A stretch of 64,000 nt of DNA from Candidatus Merdivicinus intestinigallinarum (GCA_018713335.1 DVOW01000025.1:163486-227485); one strand, 5' to 3'. Shown: positions 34,125 to 41,970, counted from the stretch's first letter. Translations and numbers: made by a program. Notes: generated by a model from the letters alone, not told the origin.

Positions 34125-34796
34125 ATGTACCATGTTTTTCTGGATTTTGAAATGAATCCCATTGCGGCGGACAAGCGGCAATATGACGACCCGGTGCGCC
34201 ACGAGATCATTGAGATCGGCGCGGTGAAGCTGGACGAGGATTACCAGCTGACGGACCGCTATGATAAATTCGTAAGGCCGGAACGGAATACCATTACCAA
34301 GAAAATCACCAGCCTTACGGGCATTACCCAGGAGGACGTGGAAAACGCTCCCGTCCTGGCCGACGCCCTTTTGGATTTCGCCCAGTGGATCGGGGAAGGG
34401 CCGGTGCGGATTTATTCCTGGAGCATCAGCGATTTCAACCAGCTTTACGGGGAGTGCTGGCTGAAGGAACTGGATGTGCCCCGGCAGTTCCGGCGCTGGA
34501 TGGATTTCCAGCGGGTGTATACCCGGCTGGTGGGATTGTCCCGCCGGTCCAACCTTTCTTTGCAAAACGCCATTGGTTCCGTGGAGCAGTCCTTTGAGGG
34601 GCGGCAGCACCGGGCGGTGGACGACGCGGAAATGTCCGCCTCCCTTTTGACCCTGGTTAAGGACAAGGAGGCCTTCGCCGAGCGTACCCGGATTATCCAG
34701 CAGGTCTTTAAGCCCGCCACCCCCAGCGGCACCGGTTCCACCTTAGGGGATTTGTTCGCCGACGCTTTTGCCAAATTGCAGTCGGAGGAAAAATAG
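34125..34796 (+). CDS. DEDDh 3-prime to 5-prime exonuclease family protein
   Basis: This 223-residue protein has the exonuclease fold with Exo I VFLDFEMNP (Asp and Glu metal ligands), EIIEIGAVKLDE, Exo II IYSWSISDFNQL and Exo III HRAVDDAEMSA, which contains the His and Asp of the DEDDh class. It resembles ERI1-like/KapD small-RNA or DNA exonucleases. The ATG at 34125 is chosen for GGAGGG seven bases upstream; the in-frame ATG at 34101 has no site. It appears to be a single gene. Confidence 0.85.
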   Translation: MYHVFLDFEMNPIAADKRQYDDPVRHEIIEIGAVKLDEDYQLTDRYDKFVRPERNTITKKITSLTGITQEDVENAPVLADALLDFAQWIGEGPVRIYSWSISDFNQLYGECWLKELDVPRQFRRWMDFQRVYTRLVGLSRRSNLSLQNAIGSVEQSFEGRQHRAVDDAEMSASLLTLVKDKEAFAERTRIIQQVFKPATPSGTGSTLGDLFADAFAKLQSEEK

Positions 34797-34806
34797 CAGC
34801 GGCTTC

Positions 34807-34835
34807 TTGACAGCCAGTTATGGAAATGATACAAT
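34807..34835 (+). promoter_or_regulatory. Promoter of the sugar isomerase/epimerase gene
   Basis: Perfect -35 TTGACA (34807-34812), a 17-base spacer and TACAAT (34830-34835). This is the best consensus promoter in the window. Confidence 0.85.
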
Positions 34836-34868
34836 CAAGGAAAAAGGATATTTAAGGAGGACTTTTTT

Positions 34869-35783
34869 ATGAAATTCGGCATGAGCGCCTACTGCCTGAC
34901 CCCGGCTATGGCGGCGGGGCGCAAAACGGTTTACGACGTCATTGATTTCGCGAAAGAGCACGGCTGCGAGCACATTGAGTTTGTGCCCTTCCACCTACCC
35001 TTTGTCAACGACCAGGAGCTGACTTTGGATGAAAAGCTCATTGACAGCGTCCGGGAAAAATGCGCGGACGTGGGCCTGGAAATCTCCACCTACTCCGTCA
35101 ACGCCGACCTGCTGAAGCCCGACGCAGAGGAACGCCGCCGGGAAATTGAACGGGTAAAACGGCACATTGACGCGGCGGCAAGGCTTGGCTTAAAGCGGAT
35201 GCGGTACGACACCTCCTCCTTTAGGCGGCCCTTTTCCACCAACACTGTGGAGAATTTTTACAAGGAGCTGCCCCTGATGGTGGAGGGCATCAAAGAACTG
35301 CATGAATACACCGGGGAACGGGGCATCCGCACCACCCTGGAAAACCACGGCTTCTTTGTCAACGGTTCCGACCGCATTCTGCACCTGATCCAGGAAACCG
35401 GCTTTGACGACATCAAAATGACCCTGGACGTGGGGAATTTCCAGTGCGTGGACGAGGACAGCGTGGCGGCGGTGAAAAAATGCCTGCCTTACGCGGAGAT
35501 CATCCACCTGAAGGATTTTTACATCCGCAAGAAATCCCAGCTTCCCGGCCAGACGGAGATGTTCAACTGCGACAACGGCAGCTGGTTTGAAACCATGGGC
35601 GGCCGGATGCTCCGGGGGTCCATCTTAGGGCAGGGGGATCTGGACATCTGGGAGATCCTGCGGGTCATCAAGGCTTCCGGCTTTGACGGGTACATGTCCC
35701 TGGAATTTGAGGGCATGGAGGTCTGCGAGCAGGGGACGGAGATCTCCCTGGCCATGGCCCGGGCCATTTGGGAACAGGTATAA
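34869..35783 (+). CDS. Sugar phosphate isomerase/epimerase (xylose isomerase-like TIM barrel)
   Basis: This 304-residue protein has the AP-endonuclease-2 type TIM barrel. Metal-ligand Glu/Asp/His residues appear at HIEFVPF, TTLENHGFF, MTLDVGNFQCV, IIHLKDFY and MSLEFEG. Members interconvert ketoses, inosose or hydroxypyruvate; the substrate is unknown. The ATG follows AAGGAGGAC. It stands alone with its own strong promoter and terminator, suggesting a regularly expressed housekeeping or catabolic step. Confidence 0.85.
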   Translation: MKFGMSAYCLTPAMAAGRKTVYDVIDFAKEHGCEHIEFVPFHLPFVNDQELTLDEKLIDSVREKCADVGLEISTYSVNADLLKPDAEERRREIERVKRHIDAAARLGLKRMRYDTSSFRRPFSTNTVENFYKELPLMVEGIKELHEYTGERGIRTTLENHGFFVNGSDRILHLIQETGFDDIKMTLDVGNFQCVDEDSVAAVKKCLPYAEIIHLKDFYIRKKSQLPGQTEMFNCDNGSWFETMGGRMLRGSILGQGDLDIWEILRVIKASGFDGYMSLEFEGMEVCEQGTEISLAMARAIWEQV

Positions 35784-35802
35784 TCTTTGATTGCATAACA
35801 AA

Positions 35803-35837
35803 ACCCGGCTGGGAACTCTCCCGGCCGGGCTCTTTTT
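35803..35837. terminator. Bidirectional terminator between the isomerase and mreB
   Basis: CCCGGC-T-GGGA / TCCC-G-GCCGGG arms around ACTC, with TCTTTTTC on the plus side and TTTTG on the minus side. It serves two convergent genes. Confidence 0.8.
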
Positions 35838-35839
35838 CG

Positions 35840-36856
35840 TTAATGGGAATAGGTAGCGGCGTTTTCAAAGCCTTCCTTCAGCTCGCTCATGCTGTCGAAG
35901 CAGGTGCCGGTGCCGATGCCCACACAGCGCACCGGGTCCTCCGCCAAGCGGGTTTCGATGCCGGTGTTTTCCTGGATGAGGTCCGCTAAGCCCTGGAGCT
36001 GGGCGGTGCCGCCGGTCATGATGATGCCGTTTTCGTGGATGTCGCCGATGAGCTCCGGCGGCGTCCGTTCCAGCACGTTCCGGACGGCCATGACGATTTC
36101 CGCGGCAAAGGGCCGCAGGACCTCGAAGAGCTCCGTCTGGGTAATGGTGATCTGCTCCGGGTAGCCGGTCAGCAGGTTCCGCCCCTTTACTGTGGCGGTG
36201 ACGGATTCCTCCGGGTCAAAGACGCAGCCGATTTCCTTTTTCAGGTTTTCCGCCACCTTGGTGCCCACGGCCAGTTTGTAGGTGTTCTGGATGTACTTGA
36301 TAATGGCCTCGTCAAAGGTGTTGCCCGCCACCCGCAGGGAATTGGCGGTGACGATGCCGCCCAGGGAAATGACGGCCACGTCGGAGGTGCCGCCGCCGCT
36401 GTCCACCAGCATGTGTCCTTCCGGCCGGGTCACGTCGATCCCCGCGCCGATGGCCGCCGCCAAAGGCTCGTCCACTAGGAAAACCTGCCGGGCGCCGGCG
36501 CTCATAGCGGCGTCCACCACGGCCCGGGCCTCCACATGGGTGATGGCCGAGGGGATGCAGATGGCGATGCGGGGTTTGATCAAGTAGCTTTTGGTCACCT
36601 TCCGGACAAATTCCTTGACCAGGTACTCGGTGTAGCGGTGGTCAGAAATAACGCCGTCCCGGATGGGACATTCCGTTTGGATGTACGCCGGGGTTTTGCC
36701 CAGCATGGCCAGGGCTTCGTGCCCCACTGCCACTACTTTCCCGCTGCGGGTATTGTAAGCCACAACGCTGGGTTCCTCCAGGACAATGCCTTTGTCCCGG
36801 CGGTATATGATGATCTTGGTGGTGCCAAGATCAATGCCTAAATCGACTCCTGCCAT
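35840..36856 (-). CDS. mreB: Rod shape-determining protein MreB
   Basis: This 338-residue actin-like protein has the phosphate-1 loop GIDLGTTKIIIY, the VDSGGGTSDVAVISLGG loop, and the adenosine motif IIMTGGTAQLQGLADLI. It polymerises under the membrane and guides cell-wall elongation. The open frame runs 80 codons further upstream through repeat DNA; the ATG at 36856 with GGAGGAAT before it is the real start. mreC and mreD do not follow, so it is an isolated MreB/Mbl-type gene. Confidence 0.95.
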   Translation of the reverse strand: MAGVDLGIDLGTTKIIIYRRDKGIVLEEPSVVAYNTRSGKVVAVGHEALAMLGKTPAYIQTECPIRDGVISDHRYTEYLVKEFVRKVTKSYLIKPRIAICIPSAITHVEARAVVDAAMSAGARQVFLVDEPLAAAIGAGIDVTRPEGHMLVDSGGGTSDVAVISLGGIVTANSLRVAGNTFDEAIIKYIQNTYKLAVGTKVAENLKKEIGCVFDPEESVTATVKGRNLLTGYPEQITITQTELFEVLRPFAAEIVMAVRNVLERTPPELIGDIHENGIIMTGGTAQLQGLADLIQENTGIETRLAEDPVRCVGIGTGTCFDSMSELKEGFENAATYSH

Positions 36857-36889
36857 GGATATTCCTCCTCTAAAGGATCTTTTTCTTCT

Positions 36890-36919
36890 ATTATACCGCA
36901 TTTCGGGGCGAAAGTACAA
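36890..36919 (-). promoter_or_regulatory. Promoter of mreB
   Basis: Minus strand: TTGTAC (36919-36914), an 18-base spacer and TATAAT (36895-36890). Confidence 0.7.
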
Positions 36920-36953
36920 GAAAAAGCGCGGCTGTTCACAATTTTTTACATTT

Positions 36954-37044
36954 GCGGCGAGCCGCCGCTGATAAGACGGCGCGGGCCCGGAGGCCGGGCC
37001 GCCAATACGACGCGGCATTTCAATTTCTATCCGCCTGCTGGACG
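36954..37044 (-). repeat. Dispersed repeat, group IIc
   Basis: It contains GCGGCGAGCCGCCGC and the hairpin GGGCCCGGAGGCCGGGCC. The reverse complement closely matches 39821-39910 (shared GGCGGCCCGGCCTCCGGGCC). It lies upstream of mreB. Confidence 0.75.
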
Positions 37045-37103
37045 TGCTCTTGTCGTGAATAAATTCACGACGATTCGCCGTATGGGTAGGTTTCATTTTC
37101 TGT

Positions 37104-37204
37104 CGTTTCGGGGAACCTGTGACGAAAACGGCGGTTCATCCCGGCGTTCAGAAATCCGGCGCGTGGTATAATGCCGCGGCGAATTGCCGCCGGCGGCTCG
37201 CCGG
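37104..37204 (+). repeat. Dispersed repeat, group IIb
   Basis: A close match to 25511-25610, from TTTCGGGGAACCTGTGACG to GCGGCTCGCCGG. It is followed directly by a group III TTGTAGGGG unit. Just upstream, 37050-37070, is the palindrome GTCGTGAATAAATTCACGAC, a relative of the one nested in multi-hairpin copy B. Confidence 0.75.
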
Positions 37205-37231
37205 TTGTAGGGGACGGGTTTCCCGTCCCGC
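37205..37231 (+). repeat. TTGTAGGGG palindromic repeat (group III)
   Basis: TTGTAGGGG then ACGGG-TTT-CCCGT hairpin and CCCG, joined to the end of the group II block with the same GCCGG|TTGTAGGGG junction seen at 25409 and 39910. The rest of the spacer to 37344 holds nothing I can name. Confidence 0.75.
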
Positions 37232-37344
37232 CGTTTTTCTCGGGACATTTCGGTGTTTCATACGGGTTTCCCCGCCTGCACGTATACCAATTGTTTTTAT
37301 AAAATATACAGGAAAACACTGAAATCTTTGTTGATGGTTTTGAA

Positions 37345-37373
37345 TTGAGAACCAGGATAAAACGCGGTATCCT
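37345..37373 (+). promoter_or_regulatory. Candidate promoter of the KDPG aldolase-kinase operon
   Basis: TTGAGA (37345-37350), a 17-base spacer and TATCCT (37368-37373). The -10 match is moderate. Confidence 0.45.
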
Positions 37374-37405
37374 AAAAATAACAACAAAAAAAGGAGCGCA
37401 TCCCC

Positions 37406-38374
37406 ATGAATGAACAGCAAATTTTTCAGCAAATCGAAGATTGCGGTCTGATCCCCGTCATTAAAATCGAGGACGCCGCCCAGGCGGAACCATTGGCAAA
37501 GGCCCTGTGCCAAGGAGGGCTCCCGGCGGCAGAAGTGACCTTCCGTACCGCCGCGGCCAAAGAAGCCATCGCCCGGATGAGCAAAGCCTGCCCGGAAATG
37601 CTGGTTGGGGCCGGGACTGTCCTGACTACCGCCCAGGTGGACGAGGCTGTGGAAGCCGGGGCTCAGTTTATCGTTTCTCCCGGGTTAAACCCCAGGGTGG
37701 TTTCCTACTGCCTGGAAAAGGGAGTCCCGGTCCTGCCGGGGTGCGCCACCCCTTCCGACATGGAAGCCGCCATTGAACTGGGGCTTTCCGTGGTCAAATT
37801 TTTCCCGGCGGAGGCAAACGGCGGCTTGAAAGCCATCAAGGCCATGGCTGCCCCATACGGTCAGCTGCGCTTCATGCCTACCGGCGGCATCAACGAGAAA
37901 AACCTGCTGGATTACCTCACCTTCCCCAAAATCATCGCCTGCGGCGGCAGCTTCATGGTACCCGACGCCATGCTGAAAGCCGGGGATTATGAGGGAATTG
38001 CCGCCCTCACCCGGAAAGCGGTTGCCCTGATGCTGGGCTTCGAGCTGGCCCATGTGGGCATCAACTGCGAAAGCGAGGGGGAAGCCCAAAAAGCGGCGGA
38101 TTCCTTTGAATGGCTGTTTGGCTTTGAGAAAAAGGAAGGCCCCGCCTCTATCTTCAACGCCGGGTTTGTGGAGCTGATGAAAACACCCGGTCTGGGAGCC
38201 AAAGGCCATATCGCCATCCGCGCCAACTCCCTGCCCCGGGCCGTAGCTTACCTGGAACGGCAGGGCGTCCGGTTCCATCCTGACGGCAAAAAATTCGACG
38301 AGGCCGGGAATTGGACCGCCGTTTACCTGGCGGAGGAAATCGGCGGCTTCGCCGTCCATCTGGTGCAGAAATAA
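37406..38374 (+). CDS. KDPG/KHG aldolase fused to a VOC domain
   Basis: Residues 1 to about 205 of this 322-residue protein are a class I KDPG/KHG aldolase: EVTFRTAAA (catalytic Glu43), GAGTVLT, PGCATPSDM, and VVKFFPAE with the Schiff-base Lys131. Residues about 210-322 form a vicinal-oxygen-chelate (glyoxalase-like) domain, from ELAHVGINCESEGEAQ to GGFAVHLVQ, of unknown role. The aldolase splits 2-keto-3-deoxy-6-phosphogluconate into pyruvate and glyceraldehyde-3-phosphate. The ATG has AAGGAG ten bases ahead. KDG kinase follows 12 bases later in the same operon. Confidence 0.88.
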   Translation: MNEQQIFQQIEDCGLIPVIKIEDAAQAEPLAKALCQGGLPAAEVTFRTAAAKEAIARMSKACPEMLVGAGTVLTTAQVDEAVEAGAQFIVSPGLNPRVVSYCLEKGVPVLPGCATPSDMEAAIELGLSVVKFFPAEANGGLKAIKAMAAPYGQLRFMPTGGINEKNLLDYLTFPKIIACGGSFMVPDAMLKAGDYEGIAALTRKAVALMLGFELAHVGINCESEGEAQKAADSFEWLFGFEKKEGPASIFNAGFVELMKTPGLGAKGHIAIRANSLPRAVAYLERQGVRFHPDGKKFDEAGNWTAVYLAEEIGGFAVHLVQK

Positions 38375-38386
38375 GGGGGCGGCCAT

Positions 38387-39409
38387 ATGAAACCAACGGT
38401 AACTTTTGGGGAAATTATGCTCCGGCTGGAGCCGGAAGGGTATGAACGTTTTGTCCAGGCGGACAAGTTCGGGGTGGTTTACGGCGGCGGCGAGGCCAAT
38501 GTGGCGGTGTCCTTAGCAAATTACGGACTCCCGGCGGAATTTGTCACCAAGCTGCCCGCCCATGAAATCGGCCAGAGCGCCGTCAACGCCCTGCGCCGGT
38601 ATGGTGTTGGGACGGAAAAAATCGTCCGGGGAGGGGAGCGCATCGGGATTTACTTCATCGAAAAAGGCGCGTCCCAGCGGGCCTCCAAGGTGATTTACGA
38701 CCGGGCTTATTCCGCGGTATCCCTGGCAAAAGCGGAGGAATTTGACTGGGAGGCTATTTTGGCAGGGGCCGGATGGTTCCATTTTTCCGGCATCACCCCG
38801 GCGGTCAGCGGAGAACTGGCCAAAGCCTGCCTGGAAGCGGTGAAAACCGCCCGGAAGCTGGGGGTCACGGTCAGCTGCGATCTAAATTACCGCAGCAAAA
38901 TGTGGAGCCTTGACAAAGCCAAAGAGGTCATGGGGGGCTTGATGCCCTACACAGACGTGCTGATCGCCAACGAGGAGCACATCAAGTCCATTCTGGATAT
39001 CGACGTTTCCGGCTACGCGGTGGAGGACTCCAATCTCTGCCGGGAAGGCTGCGCCGCCATGGCCCGGATACTCCATGAAAAGTACGGGTTCCAGGCGGCG
39101 GCCATTACCCAGCGCCGGAGCATTTCCGCCAGCGACAACAAATTCAAAGCCGCTTTCTGGCAGAATGAGGAAACGGCGTTTTCGCCCCAGCACGCTATGC
39201 ACATTGTGGACCGGGTGGGTTCCGGCGACGCTTTCACGGCGGGAATCCTTTACGGGATGCAGACGGGGCTTTCCGCCCAGAAGACGGTGGATTTCGCCGC
39301 GGCGGCCTGCTGCTTGAAGCACAGCGTGGAAGGGGATTTCAACCTGATGAGCGCGGACGAGGTATTTGCCCTGGCAAAAGGGGAAGGTTCCGGCAGCGTC
39401 CAGCGCTAG
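38387..39409 (+). CDS. kdgK: 2-dehydro-3-deoxygluconokinase (PfkB family)
   Basis: This 340-residue sugar kinase has the PfkB entry YGGGEANVAVSLANYG and the ATP-binding/catalytic motif DRVGSGDAFTAGILYG near residue 275. It should phosphorylate 2-keto-3-deoxygluconate to KDPG, the substrate of the aldolase encoded just upstream; this neighbour is the main reason for the specific name. Together they form the lower arm of uronate or Entner-Doudoroff catabolism. The start ATG has AAGGGGGCGGCC in front. Confidence 0.85.
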   Translation: MKPTVTFGEIMLRLEPEGYERFVQADKFGVVYGGGEANVAVSLANYGLPAEFVTKLPAHEIGQSAVNALRRYGVGTEKIVRGGERIGIYFIEKGASQRASKVIYDRAYSAVSLAKAEEFDWEAILAGAGWFHFSGITPAVSGELAKACLEAVKTARKLGVTVSCDLNYRSKMWSLDKAKEVMGGLMPYTDVLIANEEHIKSILDIDVSGYAVEDSNLCREGCAAMARILHEKYGFQAAAITQRRSISASDNKFKAAFWQNEETAFSPQHAMHIVDRVGSGDAFTAGILYGMQTGLSAQKTVDFAAAACCLKHSVEGDFNLMSADEVFALAKGEGSGSVQR

Positions 39410-39493
39410 CCCGGTAACCGGGCTGTTAAGTCGACGCGGCCGCACAGCACCGCACCGACTGCGTAAGCCGCTGTGCGTCGTAAGTTTTACGAC
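39408..39493 (+). other. Hairpin-rich stretch after kdgK
   Basis: The palindrome AGCCCGGTAACCGGGCT (39408-39424) overlaps the kdgK stop codon and may terminate transcription weakly. A CGCACAGC/GCTGTGCG pair and the hairpin GTCGTAAGTTTTACGAC (39477-39493) follow. The whole 39410-40036 spacer contains no gene; the rest is repeat copies listed separately. Confidence 0.5.
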
Positions 39494-39530
39494 AGCGACA
39501 AGCGGCTCAATGCAGTTGTTTTCTATCGTT

Positions 39531-39626
39531 GAGAGAAAAGAAAAGTTTTCGTCCACCTTTTTCAAAAGGTGGCGGGATTCCAAAGGGCGGCGCCCTTGGT
39601 CGTTTTCCGCGGAAAACGAAATCCCA
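39531..39626 (-). repeat. Multi-hairpin dispersed element, copy E (3-prime half only)
   Basis: Read on the minus strand it holds the last three hairpins: CGTTTTCCGCGGAAAACG, AAGGGCGCCGCCCTT and CCACCTTTTGAAAAAGGTGG, then ACGAAAACTTTTCTTTTC. The left half is missing and is replaced by group IV sequence at 39629. Confidence 0.8.
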
Positions 39627-39628
39627 AT

Positions 39629-39690
39629 GCGAAAAAAGATCAGGAGGGGAGGGACCCTATCTTCCGCTTTTCAAGCGGCGGGGTTCCCCG
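39629..39690 (+). repeat. Dispersed repeat module, group IV
   Basis: It reads AAGATCAGGAGGGGAGGGAC then CTTCCGCTTTTCAAGCGG hairpin and CGGGGTTCCC, closely matching 9355-9413. Confidence 0.65.
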
Positions 39691-39720
39691 TATAAAACGC
39701 CGGAACATTTCGTGTGATAT

Positions 39721-39750
39721 GCGGGCGGATGTGGGCATCCGCCCCTACAA
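39721..39750 (-). repeat. TTGTAGGGG palindromic repeat (group III), inverted
   Basis: On the minus strand: TTGTAGGGGCGGATGCCCAC then ATCCGCCCGC; the GGGCGGAT / ATCCGCCC arms form the hairpin. Confidence 0.75.
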
Positions 39751-39820
39751 ATTTGTTGCCTGTGCCGTTTTATAAAACGATAGGAAATGAAACCTATTAA
39801 TACGGCGAATTTATTGAGCC

Positions 39821-39910
39821 GTCCAGCGGTCGGATAGGAATACCCCGGCCGCGTCGTCTTGGCGGCCCGGCCTCCGGGCCCGCGTCGAATTATCTCCGGC
39901 GATTCGCCGG
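39821..39910 (+). repeat. Dispersed repeat, group IIc
   Basis: Inverted match of 36954-37044, ending CGGCGATTCGCCGG and followed by a truncated TTGTAGGGG unit. Confidence 0.75.
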
Positions 39911-40036
39911 TTGTAGGGGACAGCCTCCGGACATCCCAGGATTCTTTGGAAATGTATCAAAAGCCAGGCCCTCTGAATACCATGAAGTAAGGCGGGAACC
40001 CGTCTTGAAACTGGAATGGTTGGAGGGATTCATGCA

Positions 40037-41146
40037 ATGATGCCGGAACAGCCCATGCATTTTTTTCTGGGAGCCAATTCCCCGGCCGGATTTGTCTCCT
40101 TTTACGATGAAATTACCGCCCAGGCGGAAAACGGCCGCCTTTTTGTAGTGAAAGGCGGGCCCGGCACCGGGAAATCCACCCTGATGCGCCGGACGGCGGC
40201 GGCTCTTTCCCAGCGGGAGAAGTGTTTTGAGTACATCCACTGTTCATCCGACCCGGACTCCCTGGACGCCGTGCTCTTCCCGGAATCCGGGGTCATGTTG
40301 GCGGACGCCACGCCGCCCCATGTCATTGAGCCCCAGCACCCCGGGGCCTGCGAAACAGTCGTCAACCTCTGCGCCTGCTGGGACGAGGAACTGCTGCAAA
40401 GCCGGAGGGCGGAGATCCTGTCCCTTTGCAGGCAGAACGCCCTTTGCCACCAGCAGTGCGTCCGGTTTTTAAGCGCGGCCCATGCCCTGCTCTCCGACAA
40501 TATGAGCATTGCCGTCAACTGCCTGGACACCCGGAAAACGGCCAAAACCGCCGCGGGCATTGTAGCCCGGGAATGCCGCCGACGCAAACGGGGCGAGTCT
40601 GTGGAAAAGAAACGGCTCCTCAGCGCCATTACCCCCAAAGGGAACATCGGCTTCCCGGAAACCATCGCCGCCCTGTGCCCCCGGGTCTACCTGCTGAAAG
40701 ATCCCTACGGCGCGGCGTCCAGCCTGCTGCTGGCGGCCATCCGCTCCCAGCTCATGGAATACGGCCTGACCATCTACACCTGCTTCTGCCCATTAAGTCC
40801 CCGGCAGAAAATCGACCATATCCTGGTGCCGGAACTGGGCCTGGCATTTGTCACAGCGGGGAAAGCCTTCCCCTTGGAAAAACTGCCGGAGCCTTATCGG
40901 GTCATCAGCTTCACCCGGTTCACGGATATGGAGCAGCTGGCCCTACGGAAACAAAGGCTGCGGTTTAACCGGCGCGCGGCGGAGGAATTGCTAGAAGCGG
41001 CGTCGCGGTCCCTGAGAAGGGCCAAAAACCTGCACGATTTGATCGAGAAGGAGTATGGGGCCGCCATCGACTTTGAGAAATTGGAGCAGCTCACCCTGGA
41101 AACCCTGGAACAGGCGGAAAGCTGGCAAAAGGAGCATTTGCCGTAA
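40037..41146 (+). CDS. P-loop ATPase of unknown function (PRK06851-like)
   Basis: This 369-residue protein starts MMPEQPMHFFLGANSPAGFV and has a Walker A loop VVKGGPGTGKSTLMRR. A second region (GNIGFPETIAALCPRVYLLKDPYGAASSLLL) looks like a decayed repeat of the same unit. The pattern LGAN-P-GF-SFYDEI is what I recall from the uncharacterised PRK06851 ATPases of Clostridia and Bacilli. The ATG at 40037 is chosen because GGAGGG lies nine bases ahead. It stands alone between repeat-filled spacers. No function is proposed. Confidence 0.7.
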   Translation: MMPEQPMHFFLGANSPAGFVSFYDEITAQAENGRLFVVKGGPGTGKSTLMRRTAAALSQREKCFEYIHCSSDPDSLDAVLFPESGVMLADATPPHVIEPQHPGACETVVNLCACWDEELLQSRRAEILSLCRQNALCHQQCVRFLSAAHALLSDNMSIAVNCLDTRKTAKTAAGIVARECRRRKRGESVEKKRLLSAITPKGNIGFPETIAALCPRVYLLKDPYGAASSLLLAAIRSQLMEYGLTIYTCFCPLSPRQKIDHILVPELGLAFVTAGKAFPLEKLPEPYRVISFTRFTDMEQLALRKQRLRFNRRAAEELLEAASRSLRRAKNLHDLIEKEYGAAIDFEKLEQLTLETLEQAESWQKEHLP

Positions 41147-41162
41147 ATCAAGAACACACCGT

Positions 41163-41409
41163 GAAAGAAAAAAGAAAAGTTTTACTCGATTTTTTTCAAA
41201 AAATCGCGGATTCCAAAGGCAGAGCCTTTGGTCGCACTCCGCAGAGTGCGAAATCCTACCCTTTCGCGCCTCGGGCGCGAACATAAAGAAAAAAGGCGGC
41301 TCGCAAGCCGCCCGCGGATGTCCCCGCGCCGCCATTTTGCGAAGCAAAATGGCGGTTTAGGATTTCCTAAAGCTTTATCCACGGAGATTTTGCGTCAGCA
41401 AAGCAGAAA
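41163..41409 (-). repeat. Multi-hairpin dispersed element, copy F
   Basis: A complete copy on the minus strand, from CTGCTTTGCTGACGCAAAAT to ACTTTTCTTTTTTC. Its stems differ from the other copies but still pair: GGGCGGCTTGCGAGCCGCC, TTCGCGCCCGAGGCGCGAA, CGCACTCTGCGGAGTGCG, CCAAAGGCTCTGCCTTTGG and CGATTTTTTGAAAAAAATCG. This is the clearest evidence for compensating changes. Confidence 0.88.
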
Positions 41410-41503
41410 CGCTGTGTGTTCGATGATTACGCAGTTCTGTGATACACCTCATTGCAAGCGAGGAGGCCCGGCCCGTATTTGAGGAAAAACGTCCCGAAAA
41501 GAC

Positions 41504-41528
41504 TGTAGGGGCGGGCATTGCCCGCCCG
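41504..41528 (+). repeat. TTGTAGGGG-type palindromic repeat (group III)
   Basis: CTGTAGGGGCGGGCATTGCC followed by CGCCCG; a near-identical core is at 25410. Confidence 0.75.
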
Positions 41529-41558
41529 ATGTTTAGCAAAACATGACGTGAAACCGCC

Positions 41559-41583
41559 GGGCGCGCAATGCGCGCCCCTACTA
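41559..41583 (-). repeat. TTGTAGGGG-type palindromic repeat (group III), inverted
   Basis: Minus strand: AGTAGGGGCGCGCATTGCGC then GCCC. With 41504-41528 it forms an inverted pair 30 bases apart. Confidence 0.75.
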
Positions 41584-41623
41584 TCAGCGGGGTTCCACTC
41601 ACCCTTTTATCCCCTTATAAACT

Positions 41624-41647
41624 CACAGTTATAGCATATAAACTGTG
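41624..41647. promoter_or_regulatory. Palindrome upstream of the small HTH gene
   Basis: Perfect seven-base arms CACAGTT / AACTGTG around ATAGCATATA. Its position fits an operator or the upstream half of the promoter region of the HTH gene at 41701. Confidence 0.5.
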
Positions 41648-41666
41648 GGAGAATGGTAAAAAGAAG

Positions 41667-41700
41667 TCCCTTCTGCTAGAATATAGTAGGAGGGATTTTT
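41667..41700 (+). promoter_or_regulatory. Hairpin that encloses the ribosome-binding site of the HTH gene
   Basis: TCCCTTCTGCTA (41667-41678) can pair over 12 positions, with two G-U pairs, with TAGTAGGAGGGA (41684-41695) around GAATA. The AGGAGGG ribosome site lies inside the stem, and TTTTT follows, ending at the ATG. It could act as a terminator/attenuator or as a translation block. Confidence 0.65.
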
Positions 41701-41970
41701 ATGAAAACTCGGTTATTGGAGATGTGTTTGCAGTATGGGATCACCATAAAACAGGCCGCCCAAATTGCCGGATGTGCGCCCCGTACATACCGGCTGTATG
41801 AACTTGACCAGCATGCGATAAAAATGCGTCCATTAATCAGGCTGGCTTTGTATTACCATACCAGCACCGATTATTTGGTTTTCCTGACAGATTCTAAAAC
41901 GCCGCATTGGGACAATGTATCAGAAACAGCCTGCTTTGCTTCCGCAAATGGGACGCAGATGGCTCGTTAG
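41701..41970 (+). CDS. Small helix-turn-helix protein, C-terminus derived from a repeat
   Basis: The first 65 or so of 89 residues fit an XRE-like or related HTH: MCLQYGITIKQAAQIAGCAPRTYRLYELD is a helix-turn-helix, and IRLALYYHTSTDYLVFLTD is typical of the end of XRE domains. The last 12-13 residues (CFASANGTQMAR) and the stop codon are encoded by the left end of multi-hairpin copy G, so the original C-terminus may have been replaced. The ribosome site is inside a hairpin. Its targets are unknown; self-regulation is plausible. Confidence 0.7.
   Translation: MKTRLLEMCLQYGITIKQAAQIAGCAPRTYRLYELDQHAIKMRPLIRLALYYHTSTDYLVFLTDSKTPHWDNVSETACFASANGTQMAR

Noticed and set aside
36857..37096. N-terminal extension of mreB by 80 codons
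   Set aside because: The stretch is repeat and promoter DNA; the standard MreB start MAGVDLGIDLGTT has its own ribosome site.
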